A DNA stretch of 64,000 bases, from the NCBI RefSeq assembly GCF_002551005.1, contig NZ_NVOY01000058.1, forward strand, positions 1 through 64,000, in the 5' to 3' direction. The stretch is from Bacillus pseudomycoides (GTDB lineage Bacteria; Bacillota; Bacilli; Bacillales; Bacillaceae_G). Shown here piece after piece: positions 8,203-16,471 of the stretch (positions within the stretch are counted from its first letter, which is position 1; the number at the start of each line of letters is the position of its first letter). Under the pieces are notes generated by a model. The model saw only the letters and a list, made by a program, of their open reading frames with translations, had not been told where the DNA came from and did no database searches. A program made the translations under genes and the position numbers.

Positions 8203-9528
8203 ATGCGTGGAATAAAAATTGCAACTATTGGCGGTGGCTCTAGTTATACGCCGGAGTTAATTGAAGGTTTTATTAAGCGTTATCATGAACTTCCTATTCG
8301 GGAAATTTGGTTAATCGATGTGGAAGAAGGAAAAGAAAAGTTAGAGATTGTCGGTAACTTAGCAAAGCGTATGGTGAAAAAAGCAGGAGTACCAATTGAT
8401 ATTCATCTGACGCTAGATCGCCGCGAAGGGTTAAAAGATGCGGACTTTGTGACAACGCAGTTTCGCGTTGGATTGTTAGAAGCGCGCGGTAAAGATGAAG
8501 CCATTCCGTTAAAGTATGATGTAATCGGTCAGGAGACAAATGGTCCTGGCGGTTTATTTAAAGCTTTACGAACGATTCCTGTTATTTTAGCTATTTGTAA
8601 AGACATAGAGGAACTCTGCCCGAATGCATGGTTAATTAATTTTACAAATCCAGCAGGTATGGTAACAGAAGCTGTTCTTCGCTATACAAACGTTAAAAAA
8701 GTTGTTGGATTATGCAACGTTCCGATTGGGATTCGTATGGGATTAGCGAAGATTCTCGAGGTAGATCGAAGCCGCGTACACGTTGATTTTGCAGGCTTAA
8801 ATCATATGGTGTACGGGCTAGATGTGTATGTAGATGGTGTGAGCGTCATGGACCGCGTGCTGGAATTTATGACAGATCCAGAGAAACAAATGACGATGCA
8901 AAATATTGCGATGCTTGACTGGGAGCCTGATTTCATTCGTGCGCTTCGGGCTATTCCATGTCCATACCACCGTTACTACTACAAAACACGCGAAATGTTA
9001 GAAGAAGAAAAGAAGGCGTCGCTGGAAAATGGTACACGTGCAGAAGTGGTGAAAAAGCTAGAGAATGATTTGTTTGAGCTGTATAAAGATCCAAAATTAA
9101 GTAGTAAACCACCGCAGCTAGAAAAACGCGGCGGGGCATATTATAGCGATGCAGCCTGTAGCTTAATTACGTCTATTTATAACAATAAAGGTGATATTCA
9201 GCCTGTAAATACACGAAATAATGGTGCAATCGCAAGTTTACCAGCTGATTCTGCTGTTGAGGTAAACTGTGTGATTACAAAGGATGGCCCAAAACCGATT
9301 GCAGTTGGGGACTTACCGGTGCCAGTTCGCGGTTTAGTTCAGCAAATTAAATCGTTTGAACATGTAACAATTGAAGCTGCTATAACAGGTGATTATCATA
9401 AAGCACTGCTTGCGATGACTATTAATCCGCTTGTCCCATCTGATAAAGTAGCAAAACAAATATTAGATGAAATGCTAGAAGCTCATAAGGAATATCTTCC
9501 GCAGTTTTTTAAGAAAGCGGAGCTGTGA
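8203..9528 (+). CDS. celF: GH4 6-phospho-beta-glycosidase (CelF/LicH/ChbF type)
   Basis: 441-residue glycoside hydrolase family 4 enzyme. These NAD+- and Mn2+-dependent enzymes hydrolyse 6-phospho-disaccharides delivered by the PTS, through an oxidation-elimination mechanism in the cytoplasm. Seen here are the N-terminal dinucleotide-binding stretch IATIGGGSSYTPEL, the INFTNPAG block, GLCNVPIG with the metal-ligand cysteine and GLNHM with the metal-ligand histidine. AAAGGAG precedes the ATG. It has its own upstream region with the celC relic, not directly joined to celABC. Specificity (cellobiose-P or chitobiose-P) cannot be told from sequence alone. Confidence 0.92.
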   Translation: MRGIKIATIGGGSSYTPELIEGFIKRYHELPIREIWLIDVEEGKEKLEIVGNLAKRMVKKAGVPIDIHLTLDRREGLKDADFVTTQFRVGLLEARGKDEAIPLKYDVIGQETNGPGGLFKALRTIPVILAICKDIEELCPNAWLINFTNPAGMVTEAVLRYTNVKKVVGLCNVPIGIRMGLAKILEVDRSRVHVDFAGLNHMVYGLDVYVDGVSVMDRVLEFMTDPEKQMTMQNIAMLDWEPDFIRALRAIPCPYHRYYYKTREMLEEEKKASLENGTRAEVVKKLENDLFELYKDPKLSSKPPQLEKRGGAYYSDAACSLITSIYNNKGDIQPVNTRNNGAIASLPADSAVEVNCVITKDGPKPIAVGDLPVPVRGLVQQIKSFEHVTIEAAITGDYHKALLAMTINPLVPSDKVAKQILDEMLEAHKEYLPQFFKKAEL

Positions 9529-9541
9529 AGCCTGCTTTTTT
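9512..9541 (+). terminator. Probable terminator overlapping the end of celF
   Basis: AAAGCGGAGCT / AGCCTGCTTT with imperfect pairing, then a run of seven T. The 5' arm lies inside the last codons of celF. Confidence 0.5.
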
Positions 9542-9577
9542 TTCAATTAGAATTAGTACGAATTTGAAGTGAAAAAA

Positions 9578-9676
9578 GACTCTTTTTTAGAGTGGTCGAG
9601 AGGGCTTGTTTTTGCCCCGTGCGATGAAGTAGTGGTATTGAGATTATTCTGTTGAAAGATCAAAATGGATGTATAG
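9578..9676 (+). repeat. Dispersed repeat R1 copy reaching into the chbG leader
   Basis: Starts TCTTTTTTAGAGTGGTCGAG and ends with the family's last block, GTTGAAAGATCAAAATGG. The block runs up to about 9 bp before the chbG start codon, so the repeat lies in the 5' untranslated part of chbG. Confidence 0.6.
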
Positions 9677-9685
9677 GGGGATGTC

Positions 9686-10390
9686 ATGATTCAATTAATT
9701 GTAAACGCAGATGACTTCGGATTAACAAGAGGTGTGAATTATGGCATTATTGATGCGCATGTGAATGGGCTTGTTAACTCCGCGACGATGATGATGAATA
9801 TGCCTGGGGTAGAACATGCAGTACAATTAGCGAAGAAATACAGGACGCTCGGAGTTGGTGTACATCTTGTATTAACCGCAGGAAAACCGCTTCTTTCTGA
9901 CGTGCCTACTCTTGTAAAAGAAGATGGTTCGTTTCATTCACAAAGTACCATGCGGGAAGGGAATATAGAGCCAGATGATGCCGAGCGGGAATGGGCGGCG
10001 CAAATTGAAAAGTTTTTATCATATGGCTTAACACCGACGCATCTTGATAGTCATCATCATGTTCATGCACTGCCAATTTTGCACGATGTATTAGAGCGAT
10101 TAGCAGAGAAATATGATCTTCCGGTACGCCGCTGTGGACAAGAACGTGCAGTGCGCCCGTTTTCTGATGTGTTTTTACATGATTTTTACGGAGATGGTGT
10201 AACGGACGATTACTTTACAAAATTAAATGAGCGCGTACAGGATGGAACAACCGTTGAAATTATGGTACATCCAGCTTATATAGATACAGAGCTGTTGAAA
10301 TGTTCGTCTTATGTCATGAAGCGTGTTGAAGAGTTGCGTATTTTAACAGAGAGTAAGCTTCCGAGCGGGATCGAGCTTGTGAAGTTTTAG
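9686..10390 (+). CDS. chbG: ChbG/YdjC-type carbohydrate deacetylase
   Basis: 234-residue YdjC-family deacetylase. In E. coli ChbG removes one acetyl group from chitobiose-6-P and chitotriose so that the 6-phospho-glycosidase can act. Metal-binding motifs are visible: NADDFG at about residues 7-12, the HLDSHHHVH cluster near 118-126 and MVHPAY near 191. ATAGGGGGATGTC holds the ribosome site. It follows celF after a repeat copy and is likely part of the same catabolic set. Its presence is the best evidence that the celABC/celF system handles an N-acetylated disaccharide. Confidence 0.88.
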   Translation: MIQLIVNADDFGLTRGVNYGIIDAHVNGLVNSATMMMNMPGVEHAVQLAKKYRTLGVGVHLVLTAGKPLLSDVPTLVKEDGSFHSQSTMREGNIEPDDAEREWAAQIEKFLSYGLTPTHLDSHHHVHALPILHDVLERLAEKYDLPVRRCGQERAVRPFSDVFLHDFYGDGVTDDYFTKLNERVQDGTTVEIMVHPAYIDTELLKCSSYVMKRVEELRILTESKLPSGIELVKF

Positions 10391-10409
10391 GGGTAGTACA
10401 AACGTGAAC

Positions 10410-10549
10410 CTAAGCCGCTGCTATACAGAACAAAACAAGACCTGCACTCGCTTTCTCTCTTTGTTTTAACATGATATGTGGCAGAAAAAGGTCCTGACCG
10501 CGTCTATGCATGGCCAGTTCCTCTCGCCCATCTAAAAAGAAAAGGGTTC
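10410..10549 (-). repeat. Dispersed repeat R1, near full-length copy
   Basis: Read on the minus strand: CTTTTTAGATGGGCGAGAGG, TGGCCATGCATAGACGCGGT, CAGGACC, TGCCACATATC, GCGAGTGCAGGTC and a TATAGCAGCGGC end block. The blocks match those at 47318-47470 in order. It fills most of the gap between chbG and the convergent DUF4129-like gene. Confidence 0.7.
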
Positions 10550-10572
10550 TTATGGTTTGTAATTATATAGTG

Positions 10573-11244
10573 TTATTTCACCCACCGCCTTATTAATTCT
10601 AACTCGCTATCTGAATATTCTTTTTCTCCGTAACGGACTTTTTCATAGATTGGTATAATGTTTGTTGGCTTATTAAGTCGTAATAGCCACTGTTGCACGG
10701 TTTCGTATGGTTTTCTTCTGTTATGTTTAGGTAGCTGTTTTTCCCATTGTATTAGTTCTTGTCGGATTTCATTGTGAATCGAATGGATGTCATTGTTATG
10801 TTCATCTGCTATCGGAGTAGTTTCTGTGTGAGTTTGTTGGATAGGACGTAAAGTAGAGGTGGATTCGGTTGATTTTCTATGTTTTTTCTTTTTGAAATAT
10901 AGGAAAGCAAGAATAATAGTTGATGTGATAATTATAATGGTTATCCATGATTTTTTGTTATTTTGAATGGTTTCATTGATCGCACCTAAAATCTTATCCT
11001 TCCACGACATTTGAATTGGGGATCCTTTATCGTTACCATCATCGTCTTCAATTTCTGTTGGGTCACCATGTGGTGCTGGTAGTTGTGGTGCCCGATCTAC
11101 TTCATAGTCAGTATATTTTCCCCAACCTATGAATTTTCTAAACTCCAGTTGTGTAAACAAAGAAAATGTAGATAGTCCCCATGAAATGACTACAAACACC
11201 ACAACAATCATCATTTGAGGGAACCAGAGCCGACTTTTAGGCAT
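10573..11244 (-). CDS. Membrane protein with DUF4129-like C-terminus
   Basis: 223-residue protein with two hydrophobic segments (about 10-30 and 98-118 from the ATG), an acidic linker between them and a cytoplasmic tail ending IYEKVRYGEKEYSDSELELI, which resembles DUF4129. That domain often occurs in proteins encoded beside transglutaminase-like or MoxR genes, but neither is here. The ATG at 11244 is preceded by GGAG with long spacing; a TTG two codons upstream (11250) has better spacing. The frame extends to 11295 without a ribosome site. Function unknown. Confidence 0.6.
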   Translation of the reverse strand: MPKSRLWFPQMMIVVVFVVISWGLSTFSLFTQLEFRKFIGWGKYTDYEVDRAPQLPAPHGDPTEIEDDDGNDKGSPIQMSWKDKILGAINETIQNNKKSWITIIIITSTIILAFLYFKKKKHRKSTESTSTLRPIQQTHTETTPIADEHNNDIHSIHNEIRQELIQWEKQLPKHNRRKPYETVQQWLLRLNKPTNIIPIYEKVRYGEKEYSDSELELIRRWVK

Positions 11245-11341
11245 GCGCAATGCAACTCCTATTTCTAAATTTATTTGCTGTATAGATAGTAACATAATTT
11301 GTAAGAATAATAAATTGAATATTAAGAAAACGAAAGAGATA

Positions 11342-11375
11342 AACTTCTCCTTACATTTAATTGTAAGGAGGAGTT
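11342..11375 (-). terminator. Hairpin downstream of chrA
   Basis: Near-perfect 14-bp stem AACTTCTCCTTACA / TGTAAGGAGGAGTT just past the chrA stop. The following bases on the minus strand are only moderately T-rich. Confidence 0.55.
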
Positions 11376-11387
11376 AAAAGCTAGCCT

Positions 11388-12593
11388 TTATAGTACGGCC
11401 AAAATCATCCCGCTGATCGCGCCAATTATCACAATGACCAACGGCGGCATTTTCCAAAAGGCAAGCATTGTAAATAAGAGTAATGCGACAACGAAATCAG
11501 TGGGCTGCATCACTGAGCTTGTCCAAATCGGATGATAGAAAGCGGCGAGTAAAATGCCGACAACCGCTGCATTTATCCCAAACATGGCCCCTTGTACGTA
11601 AGGTTTGCGGCGCAGTGCATCCCAAAAAGGCAACACGCCGACAACGAGTAAGAAGGCGGGAAGGAAAATGGCAATTGTCGCAATTGTTGCTCCGGCGGTT
11701 CCGTCCATAATGGTCCCGATATAAGCGGCAAATGTGAATAATGGTCCAGGAACGGCTTGCGTCATTCCGTAGCCAGCGAGAAATTGTTCTTTCGTTATAT
11801 AGCCGTTTGACACAAATTCATTTTCGAGGAGCGGAAGAACGACATGACCGCCGCCAAAGACGAGAGAGCCTGAGCGATAGAAGCTATCAAACATAGCAAT
11901 CCAGTGCGAGAAAGAGCGTAGTATCGGCAATAGTATTAATAAGAGAAAGAATAAAGATAGACATAGTGCTGCGACTTTGCGTGAGATGGGAATAGATATC
12001 TCTGTTTCAGCGGTTATCGTATGTTCCCTGTATAAGAGCCATCCAATGATGCCCGCAAATAGAATAACGATAATTTGTATCCAAGCTGCTTGGAATAATA
12101 GAACAGTAGCCGCGGCGATGACTGCGATCGCTATGCGGCCCCGGTCTGGTGTTAGCTTTTGCGCCATTCCCCATGATGCATGAGCGACGATTGCTACGGC
12201 TACTAGTTTTAAGCCGTGAATCCATCCCGCGTTTGCGATATCGACCTGCTGTAGTAATGAAGCAAACAGGACGAGCGCAAGAACAGAAGGGAGCGTAAAT
12301 CCAAGCCAAGAAACAATCGCTCCAAGTATACCGCCTCGTGATAACCCAATTCCGATTCCAACTTGACTACTAGCAGGGCCGGGAAGGAATTGACAAAGTG
12401 CTACAAAATCAGCGTAGCTTCTTTCATCCATCCATTTTCGCTTCTGAACGTATTCGTTATGAAAATAGCCAAGATGTGCAACAGGCCCTCCGAAGGAAGT
12501 GAGCCCAAGTTTCGTGGAAACGAGAAAGATTTCTAATAATATTTGCAAGTGTTTTACGATACTTTGTTTAGAGTTCATAGTGATAGGAGTCAC
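11388..12593 (-). CDS. chrA: Chromate/ion transporter, CHR family (two-domain)
   Basis: 401-residue CHR-family membrane transporter with two homologous halves. The signature FGGPVAHLGYFHNEYV starts the first half (about residue 39) and FGGGHVVLPLLENEFV the second (about 245), with LPGPASSQ and VPGPLFTFAAYIG as the matching later motifs. Members expel chromate, probably by sulfate or proton exchange. Length and two-domain layout are normal for long-chain ChrA. It is alone, with no chrB or chrI regulator beside it, so the physiological substrate is uncertain. Confidence 0.88.
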   Translation of the reverse strand: MTPITMNSKQSIVKHLQILLEIFLVSTKLGLTSFGGPVAHLGYFHNEYVQKRKWMDERSYADFVALCQFLPGPASSQVGIGIGLSRGGILGAIVSWLGFTLPSVLALVLFASLLQQVDIANAGWIHGLKLVAVAIVAHASWGMAQKLTPDRGRIAIAVIAAATVLLFQAAWIQIIVILFAGIIGWLLYREHTITAETEISIPISRKVAALCLSLFFLLLILLPILRSFSHWIAMFDSFYRSGSLVFGGGHVVLPLLENEFVSNGYITKEQFLAGYGMTQAVPGPLFTFAAYIGTIMDGTAGATIATIAIFLPAFLLVVGVLPFWDALRRKPYVQGAMFGINAAVVGILLAAFYHPIWTSSVMQPTDFVVALLLFTMLAFWKMPPLVIVIIGAISGMILAVL

Positions 12594-12711
12594 CTTTTTC
12601 TTGAATAAGGTTTTTATAAAGGAAGATGTCGTTTTTTAACTTGTATTTATACATCATATCGAATCTATGTAAATAAGAAAATAACAAGAATGTTATGAAT
12701 ATGTAAAATTG

Positions 12712-12864
12712 CATATGTGAGGAGTAACTTTTTATGTTACAGTAAAAATGTAAGAAGATAGCCTCCTAACTATCTTTGAACCAACGGATAATAGTTCTGC
12801 AAAATCACTTGTCATTGAGAAAGAACAAAAGAAACCTCTTCGTTGAGGCTTCTTTTGTTCTTTT
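12712..12864 (+). ncRNA. Candidate orphan small transcript
   Basis: A plausible sigma-A promoter (TTGCAT, about 17 nt, TATGTT at 12712-12741) is followed after about 80 bp by a strong U-tailed hairpin at 12820-12864, with no open frame between them. Both flanking genes are on the minus strand, so this plus-strand terminator has no coding partner. It also contains a small hairpin GATAG...CTATC. No RNA family is recognised. Confidence 0.3.
12820..12864 (+). terminator. Strong terminator without an upstream plus-strand gene
   Basis: AAGAACAAAAGAA-A-CCTC / GAGG-C-TTCTTTTGTTCTT with a TTCGTT loop and a T-rich tail. Confidence 0.75.
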
Positions 12865-12891
12865 TCTTCTTTAACAAAGAGTTTCATTATA

Positions 12892-12942
12892 AAAACCACT
12901 TCAACCAATTTCAAGTGCTTTTCATTTGGTTGAAGTGGTTTT
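12892..12942. repeat. 17-bp perfect inverted repeat
   Basis: AAAACCACTTCAACCAA and TTGGTTGAAGTGGTTTT separated by 17 nt. The outer ends make T runs on both strands, so it may act as a bidirectional terminator between the candidate small transcript and the deacetylase gene. Confidence 0.6.
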
Positions 12943-12970
12943 ATGTAGTGTATACATATAGAAATTGAAA

Positions 12971-12992
12971 AGCTTTAGTAGAGACTAAAGCT
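12971..12992 (-). terminator. Terminator of the polysaccharide deacetylase gene
   Basis: AGCTTTAGT-AGAG-ACTAAAGCT, followed on the minus strand by TTTTC. It ends 2 bp from the stop codon. Confidence 0.7.
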
Positions 12993-12993
12993 G

Positions 12994-13758
12994 TTATAAT
13001 CTCGCGTCCTTCCAAAAGTTCACTTCTAAGTGAGAAGAAGGGTTGTAAGGAAGGAGTGTATATCCTTGTGAATGAAGATAGTCAATGACTTTTGGTAAGA
13101 TTTGTACAGTGACGTTTGAATCGTGCATTAAAATGACTTCGATTGGTTTATCACTTTGATTCATTACTCGTTCTAATACGGCAGATGGATTATGGGCGCT
13201 TTTCCAATCGTATGTATCGATTGTCCAATCCCACAGTTTATAGTGAGATGCAACGAGGGCATCTCGATAATTTTTCTTTAAATAGGGCATGCTGCCATAA
13301 GGAACGCGAACGAGATGTGTGTCAATTCCAGTGATGGACCGAACAATTTCCCGGGCCTGTTCCATTTCAGAAACTAAAATAGAGGGATCACCGTTATAAA
13401 GGGATTTTGCATTATGGGACATACTATGTAATCCTAAATAATGACCTTCTTCAATTACTCGTTTTGTTGTTTGAGGATAACGGGAGACGCGACCACCGAT
13501 AACAAAGAAGGTTGCTTTTCCGTTTTTTTGCTTTAAAATGTTTAAAATTTGTGATGTGTATTTGTTTGGTCCATCATCGAATGTCAAATAAGCCACTTTT
13601 GTTTGCGGAGCAGCTGTATATTGACGTGGCAGTTGTGTTTCAGAATGAGAGATAGGGCGATTCTCATGTGAAGGTACAACGGCAGCCTGCATAGGTGATA
13701 GAAAACATAAGATGATAGTAGAAAACAAACAAATAAATAAAAGTGTTCGCTTAATCAT
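12994..13758 (-). CDS. Secreted or membrane-anchored polysaccharide deacetylase (NodB domain)
   Basis: 254-residue protein with an N-terminal hydrophobic signal/anchor (about residues 4-27) and a NodB deacetylase domain. The five catalytic motifs are present: TFDDGP (59-64), HSMSHN for the metal ligands, RVPYGS, WTIDTYDW and LMHDS. Such enzymes remove acetyl groups from peptidoglycan GlcNAc/MurNAc or related polymers outside the membrane. The ATG at 13758 is preferred over the GTG at 13767 because AGGGTG then sits at good spacing. B. cereus-group genomes have about ten such paralogues, so the exact substrate is not assignable. Confidence 0.88.
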   Translation of the reverse strand: MIKRTLLFICLFSTIILCFLSPMQAAVVPSHENRPISHSETQLPRQYTAAPQTKVAYLTFDDGPNKYTSQILNILKQKNGKATFFVIGGRVSRYPQTTKRVIEEGHYLGLHSMSHNAKSLYNGDPSILVSEMEQAREIVRSITGIDTHLVRVPYGSMPYLKKNYRDALVASHYKLWDWTIDTYDWKSAHNPSAVLERVMNQSDKPIEVILMHDSNVTVQILPKVIDYLHSQGYTLLPYNPSSHLEVNFWKDARL

Positions 13759-13842
13759 GATGCTCACCCTAATCTGAAGATTGTACTGTTATCTTGCTCC
13801 AAGGCGGGCATTCTCAAACGAACTATATTTTGGAAAACAAAA

Positions 13843-13878
13843 AAACAGGAGAATTTCTTTACAGAGATCGTCCTGTTT
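13843..13878 (-). terminator. Terminator of tagO
   Basis: AAACAGGA...TCCTGTTT, followed on the minus strand by a run of T, just past the tagO stop. Confidence 0.65.
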
Positions 13879-13911
13879 GCATATTTTTATATTGTATTGG
13901 TTATACTACTT

Positions 13912-14982
13912 TTATTCTTCACGTCTTTTTACTTTTTTATAGACTGAAATAATTGGTTTATAGCGATCATGGACAAGGCCGATAATCTCTGCCACAATTT
14001 CAGTAATTAAAATAAGAAGGAATAGAAGAACAATCGAGAGCCATAATGTTGCTTTTGAAAAAATAATGGCATTCACACTAAAGAAAATACCAAATGCATA
14101 AATAATTAGCACCGTTGTTCGATGAGAGAATCCTATTGCCAGTAAGCGGTGATGCAAATGTGATTTATCTGGTGCTGAAATTGGTTTCTTATTTACAATG
14201 CGACGAATAATCGCAAATGTTGTATCAAAGATTGGTACTCCTAAAATAATGATTGGAACGATAAAGCTAAACAATGTTACGCTTTTGTATAGTCCAAGTA
14301 GTGATAGCACCGCAATACAATATCCTAAAAACAGTGCCCCTGTATCTCCCATAAAGATTTTCGCTGGATGGAAGTTATAGAATAAAAATCCAATTGTACT
14401 TGCTAATACGATGAGTGCAAGCGGTAAAATGATTGCACTACCGGCACCAGTAACGCTGGTAGCAGCCATGTAAGCTAACGTTGCAAGAACAATGGAAGAA
14501 ATGCCAGCTGATAATCCGTCAAGTCCGTCAATTAAATTAATAGCGTTTGTAATACCGACAATCCAAAAGACTGTAATTGGATAAGATAGCCATCCAAGGT
14601 CAGTTTCTCCTAAAATTGGAATGTAAAGCACTGGTATTTGTAAGTTTTTCACGATTAACAATGCGACTGCAAGTTGTCCGCCGAATTTTACTTTTGCAGA
14701 TAATTCATACATATCATCTAATATTCCAATGATAATGATGATGACAGCACCTATACTAATCGATACGATACGCTGTTCATACAAGCCGCTAACAAAGCAC
14801 CCTATCACAACTCCGATAAAGATTGCCAGTCCGCCAAGACGAGGCATAATGTTTTGGTGTACTTTACGAGCATTCGGCTTGTCTGTTGCCCCAATCTTAA
14901 ATGCTAACTTAATTACGAAAGGGGTAGCAATCAGTACGGTAATGAAAGATGCCAAAACTGCATAAATAATTCGTGAGTCCAT
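13912..14982 (-). CDS. tagO: Undecaprenyl-phosphate GlcNAc-1-phosphate transferase
   Basis: 356-residue WecA/TagO/MraY-family membrane enzyme that starts wall teichoic acid or other secondary polymer synthesis by moving GlcNAc-1-P from UDP-GlcNAc to undecaprenyl phosphate. About 11 helices are present, with the catalytic loops ILDDMYELSAKVKF, NAINLIDGLDGLSAG, FMGDTGALFLG and the HLHHRL histidines. AAAGGTGGGG lies 6 bp before the ATG. It is transcribed away from galE. Nearby ugd, mnaA and an LCP ligase complete a polymer-synthesis neighbourhood. Confidence 0.93.
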   Translation of the reverse strand: MDSRIIYAVLASFITVLIATPFVIKLAFKIGATDKPNARKVHQNIMPRLGGLAIFIGVVIGCFVSGLYEQRIVSISIGAVIIIIIGILDDMYELSAKVKFGGQLAVALLIVKNLQIPVLYIPILGETDLGWLSYPITVFWIVGITNAINLIDGLDGLSAGISSIVLATLAYMAATSVTGAGSAIILPLALIVLASTIGFLFYNFHPAKIFMGDTGALFLGYCIAVLSLLGLYKSVTLFSFIVPIIILGVPIFDTTFAIIRRIVNKKPISAPDKSHLHHRLLAIGFSHRTTVLIIYAFGIFFSVNAIIFSKATLWLSIVLLFLLILITEIVAEIIGLVHDRYKPIISVYKKVKRREE

Positions 14983-15369
14983 TAATACCCCACCTTTTAT
15001 ATTTTAACGTATTGAAATCTCTCTCTTTTACTTAAAAAGTCAATATATGTTTTTGGCTCATAACATATGGTATCATAAAAAGAGTGGAATTCAATCTTTT
15101 TTTCGCCTGACTTCAATTTGTAATAACTGAAATATATGACATTTTAAAAGCGAATTATCGATGAAAATTAGTCTTAATATGGATATTTTACAGAAAAATA
15201 TGTATGTTTCCTATTTAAGGTTGATGGTAAATGTTATATGAAGGTCACGGTAGAGTAAAGGTGAATGCTTTTTTGTTACGATTAGGAGAAGATTGATTTT
15301 ACAGCTAGGAATTGCTTTATAATAAATATGGAGCTATCGGATGATATATTTTTTATAGGGGGAAAAACC
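14983..15369. promoter_or_regulatory. Divergent tagO-galE intergenic region
   Basis: 387 AT-rich bases that must hold the tagO (minus) and galE (plus) promoters. I see no repeat copy, hairpin terminator or small gene. A TATAAT-like box (TTTATAATAAAT at about 15315) lies shortly before galE. Confidence 0.4.
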
Positions 15370-16356
15370 ATGATTTTAGTTGTTGGCGGAGCAGGATATA
15401 TTGGAAGTCATACAGTTAAACAATTGTTAGATCAAAAGTTTGAAGTGGTTGTATTAGATAACTTATCAACTGGTCATCGTGAAAGTGTTGATGAGAGAGC
15501 AATCTTAGAAGTAGGAGACTTAAGTAACGCGGCAGATTTAGATCGTGTATTTAGTAACTATTCTATTGATGCTGTTATGCATTTTGCGGCAAATAGTCTT
15601 GTTGGTGAATCTGTTTCAAATCCATTGAAATATTATAAAAACAACGTGACGGCAACGATTACGTTGCTCGAGAAAATGATGGAACACGGCGTAACATCAT
15701 TTATCTTCTCTTCAACAGCGGCAACGTACGGAATTCCGGAGACAGATATGATTACGGAAAAGACTGCAACAAATCCAATCAATACATACGGACGTACTAA
15801 ATTAATGGTTGAGCATATTTTACAAGATTTCCATGCAGCTTATGGCATGAAATATGTTGTGCTTCGTTACTTTAATGCAGCGGGAGCTCATGTATCGGGA
15901 ACAATTGGAGAAGATCATACGCCAGAGACACATTTAATTCCACTTGTGCTTCAGCACTTATTAGGAAAACGTGAATCGATTGCTGTCTTTGGTACAGATT
16001 ATGATACACATGATGGCACTTGTATTCGCGATTATATTCATGTAACAGACTTAGCGGCGGCGCACATTTTAGCGCTGCAAAGTTTACAAAATGAACAAAA
16101 AACAAATGAAATATACAACTTAGGAAACGGAAAAGGCTTTTCTGTAAAAGAAGTAATTGAAACGTGTGAACGTGTAACTGAGAAGAAAGCAAATGTGATT
16201 CACGCAGAGCGCCGTGCTGGAGATCCAGCACAACTTATCGCTTCATCAGAAAAGATTTATAACGAATTAGGTTGGAAGGCGAAATATTCGCTTGAAGAAA
16301 TGATTCAAACAGCTTGGGAATGGCATACATCTCATCCGAATGGATATAGTAAGTAA
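15370..16356 (+). CDS. galE: UDP-glucose 4-epimerase
   Basis: 328-residue short-chain dehydrogenase-fold epimerase that converts UDP-glucose and UDP-galactose (often also the N-acetyl forms) using bound NAD+. GGAGYIGSHT gives the nucleotide-binding loop near residue 6; SSTAATYG with YGRTKLMVE gives the catalytic Ser-Tyr-Lys set. The start at 15370 follows AGGGGGAAAAACC; the earlier in-frame ATG at 15328 has no such site. Single-gene transcript with a strong terminator. It supplies sugar nucleotides to the wall-polymer genes around it. Confidence 0.92.
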   Translation: MILVVGGAGYIGSHTVKQLLDQKFEVVVLDNLSTGHRESVDERAILEVGDLSNAADLDRVFSNYSIDAVMHFAANSLVGESVSNPLKYYKNNVTATITLLEKMMEHGVTSFIFSSTAATYGIPETDMITEKTATNPINTYGRTKLMVEHILQDFHAAYGMKYVVLRYFNAAGAHVSGTIGEDHTPETHLIPLVLQHLLGKRESIAVFGTDYDTHDGTCIRDYIHVTDLAAAHILALQSLQNEQKTNEIYNLGNGKGFSVKEVIETCERVTEKKANVIHAERRAGDPAQLIASSEKIYNELGWKAKYSLEEMIQTAWEWHTSHPNGYSK

Positions 16357-16396
16357 AAACAAGTCAGCTGCTCACCTGCAGCTGACTTGTTTTTTT
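16355..16396 (+). terminator. Terminator of galE
   Basis: AAAAACAAGTCAGCTG / CAGCTGACTTGTTTTT with a short loop and an extended T run. Confidence 0.92.
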
Positions 16397-16471
16397 GCAA
16401 AAGCTTAAAAGATGAAACGAAGGATGTTCCATATAATAAAGGGAAATGAACCATAAGAAGGAGGTGTATGT

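Noticed and set aside
12732-12914. 60-codon minus-strand frame across two hairpins
   Set aside because: Its coding sequence overlaps two strong inverted repeats, it has no convincing ribosome site and no family resemblance.
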